Assembly (NCBI GenBank): GCA_910577155.1
Contig: CAJTMS010000026.1
Coordinates: 1 to 27,445, forward strand
Reading direction: 5' to 3'
Source of the DNA: an uncultured Mailhella sp.
GTDB taxonomy: Bacteria; Desulfobacterota; Desulfovibrionia; Desulfovibrionales; Desulfovibrionaceae
Length of the DNA stretch: 27,445 nt
Of the stretch, positions 1 through 9,262 are shown in pieces. Every line of letters begins with the position of its first letter. The first letter of the stretch is position 1. A program made the translations under genes and the position numbers. The notes under the pieces were generated by a model. The model was given only the letters and a program-made list of their open reading frames with translations. It did no database searches and was not told where the DNA came from.

Positions 1-122
1 CTTTTTTTAGGAGAATAACAGAGTTTTAAAAAAATTAAAAGTCAATTGACGACACACCCTAGGAACATTTCATTTGAACACTTGGTAATAACAATCTTTT
101 TTTATTATCTCAATTATTCTGC

Positions 123-1236
123 TTAGTAACAGTTATCTTTAAAAAAAGGTAAACTTTGCTTATTAAAATCAAATTCATTTAAATAACATCGGTATGCATT
201 TTGGCTATAATAATCATAATTACTCATAATAAGGGCTATAGCTTTTTGCCACTCGTGAAAATCATTAACATCAGTTATGACCACCCCGCATTGATATTTT
301 TCAATTATTTCGCTATATCCTTTTAATTTATTAACAATAACAGGTTTTTTAAAATATAAATAGCACGAGAGCTTACCTGATGCTTTTCCAATTAATCCAA
401 AATTGTCATCAACATACTTATAGCATGCAATTCCAATATCTATAGGACGATATGCCAAAAAAATTTCATCAATGTCGTATACTAATCCGGATAATAATAA
501 ATTTTTATTATTTATTGAAAGAAGCTCTTGAATAAACGGGTTGGAATAATTTATTTCTTCTCTATCATGAAAAATTAAAACCGCACTCTGTATTGATGTA
601 AAAACTTTTGCCAGCACATCTGAATAAACTTGCGGATAAATCATACCAATTTGGGCACATACAATTTTATTTGTAAAATCAATATGGTTAAATTGTGCAA
701 GTAAATTCATTGAATGGCTTTCATAATTAAACTGCCAGCCAATACTATTTGGAATATAGTAAATTTTTTTCCCATAAGAAGAGCAGTGGTAGGAAGTCAA
801 TAATGAAGATAAACGTAACTCATCCTGTATGAGAATTGAACGAACAAATTGGAACAAAAACTTTTTCCAAGACGGAATTGTATCTACGGGAATTTCCAAT
901 GATAAAAATGTAAATTTTGCTCTAAAAAGTTTGGCAAGTAAAAAAGAGAAAGGAAAAGTCAGATCATCAATATTAAGAATTAAATCTTCTTTTCGCGGAA
1001 ACTGTGTTTTTTTAAAATAATTAAGTGAGGCTTTAAAAAAATATTTTAATTTATTTACACTTTTTCCAACTGGTACATATTCTTCACAATAAACAATTTT
1101 TATATTGTCTTTTTTAAATTGAAAATCCTTAAAACCGGTATGTTTGGCAAAAATAATCAGATAAAGCATAACTCATACTAATGACAGTTGGAGATACAGA
1201 GACATATCCGTCATAGAAAAATAAATATGCATTCAT
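123..1236 (-). pseudogene. Frameshifted GT4-like glycosyltransferase
   Basis: Two overlapping frames together make one GT-B fold transferase. The natural start is the ATG at 1236, which overlaps the upstream methyltransferase stop as TAATG and has a GGAGG ribosome site. It encodes an N-terminus typical of this family (YDGYVSVSPTVISMSYALSD) but runs into a stop after about 35 codons. The remainder is open in another frame from 1169 to 123, including the C-terminal nucleotide-sugar region (GKASGKLSCYLYFKKPVIV). Removing one base from the five-base T run (minus strand) at 1149-1153 joins the frames into an uninterrupted 370-codon gene through DYFAKHTGF. The gene is AT-rich and is the last of the polysaccharide operon. 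It may be a true pseudogene, a slipped or variable allele, or a sequence error. If intact it would add a sugar to the surface glycan; donor and acceptor are unknown. Confidence 0.75.
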
Positions 1237-1973
1237 TAATTAACCTCCAAAATATAGCATACCCCCCATGAATCAGAACTTGGTTTATCGTGCGTCATCC
1301 ATACAATATTATCCACGATTTTAAACCCGGCTTTATGAGCAAAACGTTCTATTTCTTCACAGGAAAAATACCGCATGGAATGACATTCATCAATATATAT
1401 ATATATATCGGAAGTCTGTTTTTTATTCAAAATTTCGATATGGTAATTGACCTCAACAATATCCTTTTCGGGGAAATGCTTAGGCTCACAATATCGAACA
1501 ACCCGAACCTCATCATCTTCCATTTTTTTTACACGCTTTTCAGGAAGCTGCGTAAGCACAGCATCTTTATGCCACACATCAAAAATGAATTTTCCTTGTG
1601 GTTTCAAATGCTTTTTTGCCGTCTGGAAATACTTATTGACATCTTCATCTGTATTTTGATAACTGGCAACATGAAACAAAGAGATAACAGCATCAAACTT
1701 TCGCTTGCAGTCGTAATACCGCACATCCCCAAGGTCACAGTCCACGCCAAGTTCTTTTGCCTGTTTGAGCATTGTTGAGCTTTGATCAATGCCAAAAACA
1801 TCATAGCCTTTTTTCATAAGCAGGGAAGCGTGTTTGCCTGTTCCGCAGCCCATTTCAAATACAGTTTTGACATTGTTTCCCAACAGAGAAGCAATATAAT
1901 CAGCTTCTGCCTGATAATCCTTATCTTTATACAGCAAATTATAATAACTGGAATAGGCGTCAAAAACCTTCAT
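1236..1973 (-). CDS. SAM-dependent methyltransferase, TylM1/DesVI-like
   Basis: This is a 245-residue class I SAM methyltransferase. The SAM-binding glycine motif (EMGCGTGKHA) is at residues 40-49, followed by an acidic strand end (GIDQSSTML). The N-terminal pattern FDAYSSYYNLLYKDKDY followed by ADYI resembles amino-sugar N-methyltransferases such as TylM1 and DesVI. Its start overlaps the aminotransferase stop as TAATG, so the two are probably translationally coupled. I infer that it methylates the 4-amino sugar made by that aminotransferase, or an assembled glycan residue. O-methylation cannot be excluded. The methyltransferase fold is secure and the substrate is not. Confidence 0.8.
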   Translation of the reverse strand: MKVFDAYSSYYNLLYKDKDYQAEADYIASLLGNNVKTVFEMGCGTGKHASLLMKKGYDVFGIDQSSTMLKQAKELGVDCDLGDVRYYDCKRKFDAVISLFHVASYQNTDEDVNKYFQTAKKHLKPQGKFIFDVWHKDAVLTQLPEKRVKKMEDDEVRVVRYCEPKHFPEKDIVEVNYHIEILNKKQTSDIYIYIDECHSMRYFSCEEIERFAHKAGFKIVDNIVWMTHDKPSSDSWGVCYILEVN

Positions 1974-3094
1974 TAGAAAATGCTCCTTACCATACGGACA
2001 ACTTGCTCCATATTCTCATCAGTCAATCCTAAACCGGAAGGAATATAAAAACCTCGCGCATATAATCTGTCGGCAACAGGACGGTCAACAGTATCGGTCA
2101 AGCCCATTTTTTGAAAAACAGGCTGTTTATTTAAAGGATAGAAAAACGGTCTGCAGCCAATACCTTTTTGGGCTAATTTTTCCATGGCTTCCTTAGCATT
2201 GAATTTCACATCATCATCCAAAACTATTCCAAAAACCCAGTAATTATTTTCCGCATACGCTGTTTTTACAAGAGGAAGCTGTGCAGGAATATTTTTTAAT
2301 TCTTCCTGATAGTATGCTCCCATACGTTTTTTTCTGGCAATAAATTCTTCCAAACGTTCAAACTGGGCATAGGCAACAGCCGCCTGCAAATTGGACATTC
2401 TAAAATTCCAGCCCAGCTCTTCATGGACAAATCTGTCTCTTGAAAAACATAAGTTCTTATAAAAATTTACTTTTTCAATAAGCTCAGAAGATGCGGCCAT
2501 CACCATTCCGCCTTCCCCGCAGGCAATATGCTTATTGGCATAAAAAGAAAAGGTAGAAATTTCTCCCATACTGCCGCATTTTTTATCAAAATATGTTTGC
2601 CCGTGAGCCTGAGCAGCATCTTCAATAATTTTCAAGTCATATTTTTGCGCCAAGGCAAAAACTTTTTCCATATCGGTTGGCAAACCGAAAATATGCACAA
2701 CCATAACGGCTCTGGTGCGCGGAGTAATCATTTCCTCAATTTTTGCGGTATCCATATTCCAAGTTTGAGCATCGGCATCAACAAAAACAGGCTTTAATCC
2801 ATTATACAGCAGACTTTGTGCAGTGGAAATAATGGTATAGTCAGGCAAAATAACCTCATCGCCCTCTTCCCATTTAAACACAGCTTTCATAGCGCGCACC
2901 GCAGCGTCAATGGCAACGGAACCATTGCAGACACAGCTGCCGTATTTTTGCCCGGTATAGGCGGAAAATTCCTGCTCTAATTTTTTAACGAAAGGACCTT
3001 CAGAGGAAATCCAGCCCGTGTCAATACATTCATTTAAATACTTTTTTTCATTGCCATTCAGTAACGGCGTATTAACAGGAATAAAATCACTCAT
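1973..3094 (-). CDS. DegT/DnrJ/EryC1 sugar aminotransferase, perosamine synthase-like
   Basis: This is a 373-residue PLP-dependent sugar aminotransferase. Visible family marks are EDAAQAHG at residues 158-165, the PLP lysine in SFYANKHIACGEGG (K188), and substrate-site elements near the N-terminus (DTGWISSEGPFV). The family transfers an amino group from glutamate to a 4-keto or 3-keto nucleotide sugar. With gmd and manC in the same operon, GDP-4-keto-6-deoxymannose is the likely substrate, giving GDP-perosamine. This is inferred from context, because relatives also act on UDP- and dTDP-sugars. Start: ATG eight bases after the cupin stop, with GGAT upstream. It overlaps the methyltransferase start by one base. 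Confidence 0.85.
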   Translation of the reverse strand: MSDFIPVNTPLLNGNEKKYLNECIDTGWISSEGPFVKKLEQEFSAYTGQKYGSCVCNGSVAIDAAVRAMKAVFKWEEGDEVILPDYTIISTAQSLLYNGLKPVFVDADAQTWNMDTAKIEEMITPRTRAVMVVHIFGLPTDMEKVFALAQKYDLKIIEDAAQAHGQTYFDKKCGSMGEISTFSFYANKHIACGEGGMVMAASSELIEKVNFYKNLCFSRDRFVHEELGWNFRMSNLQAAVAYAQFERLEEFIARKKRMGAYYQEELKNIPAQLPLVKTAYAENNYWVFGIVLDDDVKFNAKEAMEKLAQKGIGCRPFFYPLNKQPVFQKMGLTDTVDRPVADRLYARGFYIPSGLGLTDENMEQVVRMVRSIF

Positions 3095-3102
3095 AGCAAA
3101 TC

Positions 3103-3498
3103 CTAAAACCGAACTTTATCTGCATCCCCGAGATAGGGTCCCTGCTTTACTTCAATCATTTCCACATCATCGAGACATTTAAAACCATGACCGCCAAAAG
3201 CCAGCAAAATGACATCGCCGGCATAGAGTTCCCTGCTTTCAAGATACTTTTTATTGTCATCATAAAAATCAACTTCCAGCACGCCTTTTTTAATAATAAG
3301 GACTTCCTTTGTATAATGGACTTCACGCGTCACGACATTATGCAAATGGGGCTGAATTTCTTTTCCCTTCGGATGTTTCATGAATGCAAGCTGCTGAGAA
3401 AAATCGTTAGGCGTAAAAAATTCAACACCTTCTTTGGAATAATCATTCCTTATGATAATTGCATAAATTTTATTGTCATGGATAATTTGTTCAACCAT
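3103..3498 (-). CDS. Cupin-fold protein of nucleotide-sugar clusters
   Basis: This is a 131-residue single-domain cupin. Histidines H51 and H53 (QPHLHN) and H104 (FGGHGF) with glutamates near EVHYTKEV form the expected metal site, and the protein ends in a conserved-looking IEVKQGPYLGD segment. Small cupins like this often sit beside DegT aminotransferases and methyltransferases in O-antigen clusters. I do not recognise it as a FdtA-type 3,4-ketoisomerase. It might be an epimerase, an isomerase or a sugar-binding accessory protein. It lies 11 bases after gmd and 8 bases before the aminotransferase, with a CAGGTG ribosome site 6 bases from its ATG. Confidence 0.7.
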   Translation of the reverse strand: MVEQIIHDNKIYAIIIRNDYSKEGVEFFTPNDFSQQLAFMKHPKGKEIQPHLHNVVTREVHYTKEVLIIKKGVLEVDFYDDNKKYLESRELYAGDVILLAFGGHGFKCLDDVEMIEVKQGPYLGDADKVRF

Positions 3499-3509
3499 AG
3501 CGCACCTGA

Positions 3510-4547
3510 TTACACATGCTTCAAATCATGCTGAACCATGCGTTTTACCAATTCGGCAAAAGAAGTTTTGCGGGGATTCCAGCCAAGGACTTTTTTAGCT
3601 TTACTTGGGTCGCCAAGTAAGGTTTCCACTTCGGAAGGCCTAAAGAACTGCGGATCAACTTCCACCACCACTTTTCCGCTTGCTTTATCAATGCCTTTTT
3701 CGTTAACGCCTTCTCCCTGCCATTCCAGCTCAATCCCCACTTCTTTAAAAGCATACTGACAAAAGTCTCTGACAGAATATTGTTCACCTGTTGCTATGAC
3801 AAAATCTTCCGGCTTTTCCTGCTGCATGATAAGCCACATACATTCCACATAATCAGGTGCATAGCCCCAGTCGCGAAGCGCATTCAAATTGCCGAGATAC
3901 AATTTTTCCTGCAAACCTTTTTTAATCCGGGCAACAGCAAGGGTAATTTTTCTTGTGACGAAATTATCTCCTCTGCGTTCTGACTCATGGTTAAACAAAA
4001 TGCCATTGACCGCAAACATATTATAGGCATCGCGGTAATTTTTTATAATCCAAAATCCGTATTGCTTTGCAACAGCGTAAGGGGAAGTGGGATAAAACGG
4101 TGTTGTTTCTGTCTGCGGAACTTCCTGCACTCGTCCAAAAAGCTCAGAAGTGGAAGCCTGATAGATTTTGCAGGTTTTATCCAAACCAAGAAAACGCACA
4201 GCCTCCAAAATTCGCAAAACCCCCACAGCATCCGTATCTGCCGTATATTCCGGAACATCAAAAGAAACATGAACATGGGACTGGGCAGCCAAATTATAAA
4301 TTTCTGCAGGCTTTACCTGACTGATAATTTTTATAATACTCATGGAATCAGTCATATCGCCGCTATGGAGATGAACTTGCTGTGAAGAAGGCAAATCAGT
4401 TTTTAGTAAATGGTCAATACGTTCTGTTGTTTCCACAGAAGATCTGCGGATAATGCCATGCACTTCATAGTCTTTTTTCAATAAAAATTCTGCCAGATAA
4501 GAACCATCCTGTCCTGTTATTCCGGTAATTAATGCAATCTTTTTCAC
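3510..4547 (-). CDS. gmd: GDP-mannose 4,6-dehydratase
   Basis: Gmd converts GDP-D-mannose to GDP-4-keto-6-deoxy-D-mannose in the cytoplasm, using bound NADP. The 345-residue protein has the family length. It shows the Rossmann motif GITGQDGSYLAE near residue 8, IIRRSS, the catalytic YxxxK in SPYAVAKQYGFW, and the region NHESERRGDNFVTRKI. Start: GTG at 4545-4547 with GGCGG about 9 bases upstream; no in-frame ATG fits the Rossmann start better. It follows manC after 68 bases, the largest gap inside the operon. Its product is the branch point for the fcl, rmd-like and aminotransferase genes in the same cluster. Confidence 0.95.
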   Translation of the reverse strand: MKKIALITGITGQDGSYLAEFLLKKDYEVHGIIRRSSVETTERIDHLLKTDLPSSQQVHLHSGDMTDSMSIIKIISQVKPAEIYNLAAQSHVHVSFDVPEYTADTDAVGVLRILEAVRFLGLDKTCKIYQASTSELFGRVQEVPQTETTPFYPTSPYAVAKQYGFWIIKNYRDAYNMFAVNGILFNHESERRGDNFVTRKITLAVARIKKGLQEKLYLGNLNALRDWGYAPDYVECMWLIMQQEKPEDFVIATGEQYSVRDFCQYAFKEVGIELEWQGEGVNEKGIDKASGKVVVEVDPQFFRPSEVETLLGDPSKAKKVLGWNPRKTSFAELVKRMVQHDLKHV

Positions 4548-4571
4548 AAAACTGTCCGCCTTTTTTATTTA

Positions 4572-4601
4572 TTGAGGTATTAATCTTATCGTATCCCTCA
4601 A
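4572..4601. repeat. Short inverted repeat between manC and gmd
   Basis: TTGAGG at 4572-4577 pairs with CCTCAA at 4596-4601 across an 18-base loop, inside the 68-base manC-gmd gap. No strong T tract follows in the transcribed (minus) direction. This is at best a weak processing or attenuation site. Confidence 0.25.
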
Positions 4602-4615
4602 AAAAAGTAAATATT

Positions 4616-6001
4616 TTATACTCTGCCGTAACAGTCCGAATACCGGACAATATCATCTTCTGACAAATAGCTGCCCCGCTGGACTTCCAACACTTTTAAT
4701 TCCTCATCATAGGGGTTTTGCAATGAATGGATACTATTAATCGGAATATCGATACTTCCGCCTGCTTCAATGATAAATTCCCTGCCATCCAAAATAACAA
4801 AGGCTTTCCCTTCCAGAACAACCCAATGCTCGGATCTGTATTTATGGGACTGCAAAGAAAGTTTCTGCCCGGGCAGAACACAAATATTTTTTGTCAGATA
4901 CCCTTTTCCGCTGTTTAAACAGGTATAATATCCCCAAGGTCTGTAAATTGTTTTATGGAATTTGGTGATATCACTTTCCCGCCCAATCAGTTTTTCATAA
5001 AGAACTTTCACATTTTGTGATTCACTCATTTTGCATGCCATAATGGCATCTTCCGTTTCCACAAGAACAATATCCTCTAAATCAGAAACAGCCACCAGTT
5101 CTTTCTGAGAAAAAATCAAGGAATTTTTTACATTATTAACAATGACATTTCCTTTTAACACATTATTGTCATTATCTTTTTTACGAACCTGATACAGAGA
5201 TTTCCATGAGCCCAAATCATTCCAGTCAGACAAAAGTTCCACCAGAGCAATTTTATCCGATTTTTCCATGACTGCATAATCTATGGAAATAGAAGGCATA
5301 TTCTCATAGATTTCATAGGGAATAGCATTGCGTTCGGAAAAATTCAGCAAAGGCAATTGTAAAAAGATTTCAGGTGTATATTTATAAAATTCCTCAAGAA
5401 AGGCAGAGATTTTCCCCATAAAAATCCCGCCATTCCAATAGTAATCACCGCTTTGAACATATTGCAGGGCAGTTTCACTATCCGGTTTTTCCACAAATTT
5501 TTCCACTTTAAAACCGGGATACAACGCTTCTTTGGTCTTTATATAGCCATATCCTGTTTCAGGATATTGCGGTTTTATGCCAAACGTAACAATATATCCC
5601 TGATTGGCAAGCTCCATTGCTGAATTCAAACTTTTTTCAAATTCCACCACATTATTAATCAAATGATCGGAAGGCATAATTAAAACAATATCGTCATCAC
5701 ATTGCTGTTTAAAAAATTGTATGCCGCAGGCGATGGCAGGAGCAGTATTTTTTCCTATCAGCTCGCTGATGACAATATTGTCAAAATTAATTTGGTTGAG
5801 CTGTAATTTTATATCCTGATAATGCCGTATATTGGTAATGGTGACAATATCTCCAACATTCATAAACTTTAAAAGACGTCTGAATGTTTTTTGCAGTAAA
5901 CTTTGATTATCATCGAGTGATAATAACTGCTTAGGATACATATCCCGAGACAGCGGCCACAAACGGCTCCCTTTTCCGCCGGCTAGTATGATTGCTTTCA
6001 T
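4616..6001 (-). CDS. manC: Mannose-1-phosphate guanylyltransferase / mannose-6-phosphate isomerase
   Basis: This is a 461-residue two-domain enzyme. The N-terminal nucleotidyltransferase begins with GGKGSRLWPLSRDMYPKQLL (residues 8-27), and further marks are the EKFVEKPDSETA segment and DYAVMEKSD. The C-terminal cupin-type isomerase domain starts near residue 355 (RPWGYYTCL) and includes LPGQKLSLQSHKYRSEHWVV. The protein makes GDP-mannose from mannose-1-phosphate and GTP, and the C-terminal domain can isomerise fructose-6-phosphate and mannose-6-phosphate. Length and domain order match ManC/CpsB/XanB. Start: ATG with AGGAT 6 bases upstream, 16 bases after the fusion transferase. It supplies the donor for gmd. 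Confidence 0.93.
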   Translation of the reverse strand: MKAIILAGGKGSRLWPLSRDMYPKQLLSLDDNQSLLQKTFRRLLKFMNVGDIVTITNIRHYQDIKLQLNQINFDNIVISELIGKNTAPAIACGIQFFKQQCDDDIVLIMPSDHLINNVVEFEKSLNSAMELANQGYIVTFGIKPQYPETGYGYIKTKEALYPGFKVEKFVEKPDSETALQYVQSGDYYWNGGIFMGKISAFLEEFYKYTPEIFLQLPLLNFSERNAIPYEIYENMPSISIDYAVMEKSDKIALVELLSDWNDLGSWKSLYQVRKKDNDNNVLKGNVIVNNVKNSLIFSQKELVAVSDLEDIVLVETEDAIMACKMSESQNVKVLYEKLIGRESDITKFHKTIYRPWGYYTCLNSGKGYLTKNICVLPGQKLSLQSHKYRSEHWVVLEGKAFVILDGREFIIEAGGSIDIPINSIHSLQNPYDEELKVLEVQRGSYLSEDDIVRYSDCYGRV

Positions 6002-6017
6002 CTTTTATCCTATCTTA

Positions 6018-8141
6018 TTACTCATAATAAAAAAGTTTCATTCCAAATAAAGAAACTTTATTTTTGGTACCGATATTTTTTATTGTCAAAAGAGGAATAA
6101 CGCCAAATAATTTAATGGAAAACTGTTTATAGCGTGAATATTGCCTATTCGTATTGACAGCCATAAAACTGTTCACCATAACATCAACGGTATTTTTCCA
6201 TGAAAAGAGTTTTGCTCTTTCCAAACTTTTTTCTATTAATTCATTTCTATAAATCTCGTCATAATATATTTTTGCATACGCTTTTATCATAGCCTCGCTG
6301 TTATGGGGATCAAGCATGATACCTGCTTCACCCACAACTTCGGGAAGAGAACTCGTATTGGAAGAAATAACAGGACAACCACATTGCATTGCTTCTAAAG
6401 GCGGCAAACCAAAACCTTCATAAAGAGACATATAGGGTGAGCAAAGGGCATGGCTATAGAGTGAAGCCAAGTCACAGTCATCAATATACCCTGTTTTTAT
6501 AATTTTTGCCTTATATTGTTCAAGGTTATCAATTTCCGCATCAAGCTGCTGTATAAAAGACTCCCACGCCCCTCCGCCAAGAACAAAAACCAAATCTTCT
6601 ATTTGATTTTTCTTTATAAACTCCACAAAGTTTTTAACTGTAAAAATCAAATTTTTCCGTGGTTCCAAAGTACATAAGCTAAAAATATATTTTTTATCAA
6701 GGGGAATTTGATATTTTTTTCTGATAGCCACATGCTTTTCTTTATCTATATCCGGATAAAACGTATTATTGGCAGCAAGCAGTGCTGTGCTTACTTTTTT
6801 AGGGTCAACTGCTTTTAATATTTTTATAACATCGTGTTTGGTCCAATCAGAAATAGTAAAAATATAATCATGCGATGTTAATGAGTTAATTACCTGCATA
6901 TACCATGAATCCTGTCTTGCTGCATCACGCTGTAATTCAGGAAATAATATTGCTACAAGATCATATAAAAATGTAAAGCAGCAAATTCCAGTTTTTCTTA
7001 TTTCATCAGGAATTTTAAATACGGGAGAAAAGAAAATATCAAAATCGGTTATATTCCCTGTATACATTTTTAGCTGCGTAAATTTTTCTTTTTTGTCGGC
7101 TATGACTTGCGCTATAGCTTTTTCTGCATGCTTCTCACAATACGCATATACTTCAAGCTCCGGACGTTTTAATAATTCCGCTAACACATTGTACACAACA
7201 AAAAAAATGCCTGTCCGTGCATTATTTTTTTTATAGAGATTTTCGAGCAGCGTTGCATCATAAATCACTTTGATTTTTCTTATCATGGGAATAAAATAAT
7301 TAAAATAATAACCTTTTTTACTTAACGGACAAACAGAAAGTGTTTTTTCAACTTCTTCGCAAATTGCAGCATCTAAATCATCTTTTATTTTTTCAACAAA
7401 TTCTTTTTTAGGTCTATAATTCCAACATTTATAGGAATCTTCTCTTGAAAAACCATACTGAGAAAAAAATTTTTCTAAAATTTTCTCACATTCTTTTGCT
7501 GAAGCATCTGCCTGTATACTGCTTATTCCTATAAATCGAAAACTTGTAAAATTAAGAGGAGCTTGAACACCTTTTGCCCCACTTAAAATTAATCGATATA
7601 CAAAATCATAATCTGCCGCACTTTTTAAACTATCATCGAATTTACCCAGTTCAAGCATTTTTTCCCGCTTGGTAAACATAGTTTGATGAGAAAAAGGCAT
7701 ACGAACATAAAATGAACCGATCTGCGGTTTTAAACATCCTATGCAATTCCCGTTTTCATCTAAGTAATAACAGGCTGCATAGCTAAAATCAGCATTTTCT
7801 TTTTCCAAATATTTTACGCTTTCTTCAACTCCCCGCGGGTCGTGCCAAAAATCATCAGAATTTAAAAAAGCAATATATTTCCCTGTTGCCTTTTCAATTC
7901 CTTTATTCATGGCGTCATAAATACCCTTATCGGGTTCAGAATAATATGTCAGCCAGCCTTTGTCAGCATATTCCCTGATAAGTTCAACTGTTCCGTCAGT
8001 CGAGGCGCCGTCAATCACAATATGTTCTATATTTCCATACGTCTGATTATGGACACTTTCAATACATTGACGCAAAAATTCTTTTCGCCCTGCATTAATA
8101 ATATTATAGGTAATTGTTACAACAGAAACCAGAGCAGACAT
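6018..8141 (-). CDS. Bifunctional glycosyltransferase, GT2-GT4 fusion
   Basis: This 707-residue protein holds two glycosyltransferases. Residues about 4-240 are a GT-A fold GT2 domain (SVVTITYNI, IDGASTDGT, SEPDKGIYDAMNKG, FLNSDD). Residues about 290-670 are a GT-B domain with LCTLEPRKN and the donor-site signature EGFGLPPLEAMQCGCPVIS followed by LPEVVGEAG. The GT2 half is closely similar to the separate GT2 at 11273-12178. The last 33 residues form a basic/hydrophobic tail (LFGVIPLLTIKN, VSLFGMKLF) found in variants on other transferases here. It probably adds two successive sugars to the lipid-linked glycan at the inner face of the membrane. Start: ATG with AAGGAAC, two bases after the upstream stop. 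Confidence 0.88.
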   Translation of the reverse strand: MSALVSVVTITYNIINAGRKEFLRQCIESVHNQTYGNIEHIVIDGASTDGTVELIREYADKGWLTYYSEPDKGIYDAMNKGIEKATGKYIAFLNSDDFWHDPRGVEESVKYLEKENADFSYAACYYLDENGNCIGCLKPQIGSFYVRMPFSHQTMFTKREKMLELGKFDDSLKSAADYDFVYRLILSGAKGVQAPLNFTSFRFIGISSIQADASAKECEKILEKFFSQYGFSREDSYKCWNYRPKKEFVEKIKDDLDAAICEEVEKTLSVCPLSKKGYYFNYFIPMIRKIKVIYDATLLENLYKKNNARTGIFFVVYNVLAELLKRPELEVYAYCEKHAEKAIAQVIADKKEKFTQLKMYTGNITDFDIFFSPVFKIPDEIRKTGICCFTFLYDLVAILFPELQRDAARQDSWYMQVINSLTSHDYIFTISDWTKHDVIKILKAVDPKKVSTALLAANNTFYPDIDKEKHVAIRKKYQIPLDKKYIFSLCTLEPRKNLIFTVKNFVEFIKKNQIEDLVFVLGGGAWESFIQQLDAEIDNLEQYKAKIIKTGYIDDCDLASLYSHALCSPYMSLYEGFGLPPLEAMQCGCPVISSNTSSLPEVVGEAGIMLDPHNSEAMIKAYAKIYYDEIYRNELIEKSLERAKLFSWKNTVDVMVNSFMAVNTNRQYSRYKQFSIKLFGVIPLLTIKNIGTKNKVSLFGMKLFYYE

Positions 8142-8143
8142 AC

Positions 8144-9262
8144 TTAGCGTTCCTTCTGAACAGAAAAAAGTAAAATAAAATCAAACAAATAAAAATTAAC
8201 AGTATTTTTTTTCCGCACTGTTTTAAATAATGTCACGCAATTAAATAAACGATATTTTTTCTTATGGGAAAAATTTAAAACAGTCATAAAGGGAATTTTC
8301 ACCCCGGTTATCTTAAAAGGCTTATAGAACTTTTCCCGCTGCACATTTTGCACAAGAGGACGTTCAAGCAACGGCAGAAGTCCAAACTTTTTCTTTTCCC
8401 ATTCCTGATAGCCTTGTTTTATATATTCATACGTATTTTTCTGTATCCGGGAGATATTCTGTAATTCAATTCTCTGAGGATTATTAAAATCATATAAAAA
8501 GCCTGTTTCATGATGTGAAATATATTCATTCATGGTAGGATTATCAGGAGCAATGACACAGCGCCCCATTGCCATGGCTTCCAAAAAACTCATTCCGATG
8601 CCTTCAAATTTTCTCGGGGCAAAATATAACGCAGAGCGCTGCATAAGTGCAACAAGCTCTTCTTTATTTTCAAACCACGTTGAAAAAGAACATTTTGGAA
8701 GAAGTTTTTTTCTAGGCTCTGCAAAAGCAGAATTCGGATCTGTGGCCTTATGGATATGAATATGTGTTAATTCATCGGTATCAATTGTTTTTTCAATTGT
8801 GCGGATATCAATTTCTTCTTGTCGTCTCTGCCAAAAAAATAAGGATTTTTCATCGCCAAATTCAAAGCTGTCAGCAGGTTTTGGAAAATACTGAAAATAA
8901 TGACTGTCAAAGCCTAATGCCCGCAATTTATCATGCACTGTTTTTGAAAAATTAATAATCCGAAATTCCCTGTACTCATACCAGCGAGGATCATCCTGTT
9001 CAGGAACAGCATCAAACATGGGAAAAAATACTCCATGCTCATAATCAAGATATTTTTTTAATTTGCTGACAGGCGGCATAACTTGAAAAAGAACAACTAT
9101 ATCATATTTGACTTTTTTTAATTGTTTGAAGGAAAGTTGTTCTTTTGACGGATCATAGGAAAAAACATCAACCTCATATTGTGATGCCAGCATGTCTTTC
9201 AAAAATTGTGTAGATTTAGTTTTATTATGATAACTATGTCCAATATATAATAGTTTTTTCAT
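8144..9262 (-). CDS. GT4-like glycosyltransferase
   Basis: This is a 372-residue GT-B fold protein. The C-terminal nucleotide-sugar half has FAPRKFEGIGMSFLEAMAMG, then CVIAPDNPTMNEYI and TGFLYD, the usual E-x7-E-type pattern. The N-terminal half (LLYIGHSYHNKTKSTQFLKD) is divergent. I choose ATG at 9262 over the GTG three bases upstream, because it overlaps the preceding stop as TGATG and is preceded by AGG. The final 60 or so residues are rich in lysine and aromatics and repeat an LF motif, like the fusion transferase tail. Donor and acceptor are unknown. Confidence 0.8.
   Translation of the reverse strand: MKKLLYIGHSYHNKTKSTQFLKDMLASQYEVDVFSYDPSKEQLSFKQLKKVKYDIVVLFQVMPPVSKLKKYLDYEHGVFFPMFDAVPEQDDPRWYEYREFRIINFSKTVHDKLRALGFDSHYFQYFPKPADSFEFGDEKSLFFWQRRQEEIDIRTIEKTIDTDELTHIHIHKATDPNSAFAEPRKKLLPKCSFSTWFENKEELVALMQRSALYFAPRKFEGIGMSFLEAMAMGRCVIAPDNPTMNEYISHHETGFLYDFNNPQRIELQNISRIQKNTYEYIKQGYQEWEKKKFGLLPLLERPLVQNVQREKFYKPFKITGVKIPFMTVLNFSHKKKYRLFNCVTLFKTVRKKNTVNFYLFDFILLFSVQKER

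Noticed and set aside
41..50. GTCAATTGAC palindrome with a TTGAC box at the left edge
   Set aside because: No matching -10 box at 16-18 bases on either strand and no gene start nearby. It is probably chance.
829..1020. Short plus-strand frame within the left glycosyltransferase
   Set aside because: It lies wholly opposite the glycosyltransferase, with no ribosome site and biased composition.
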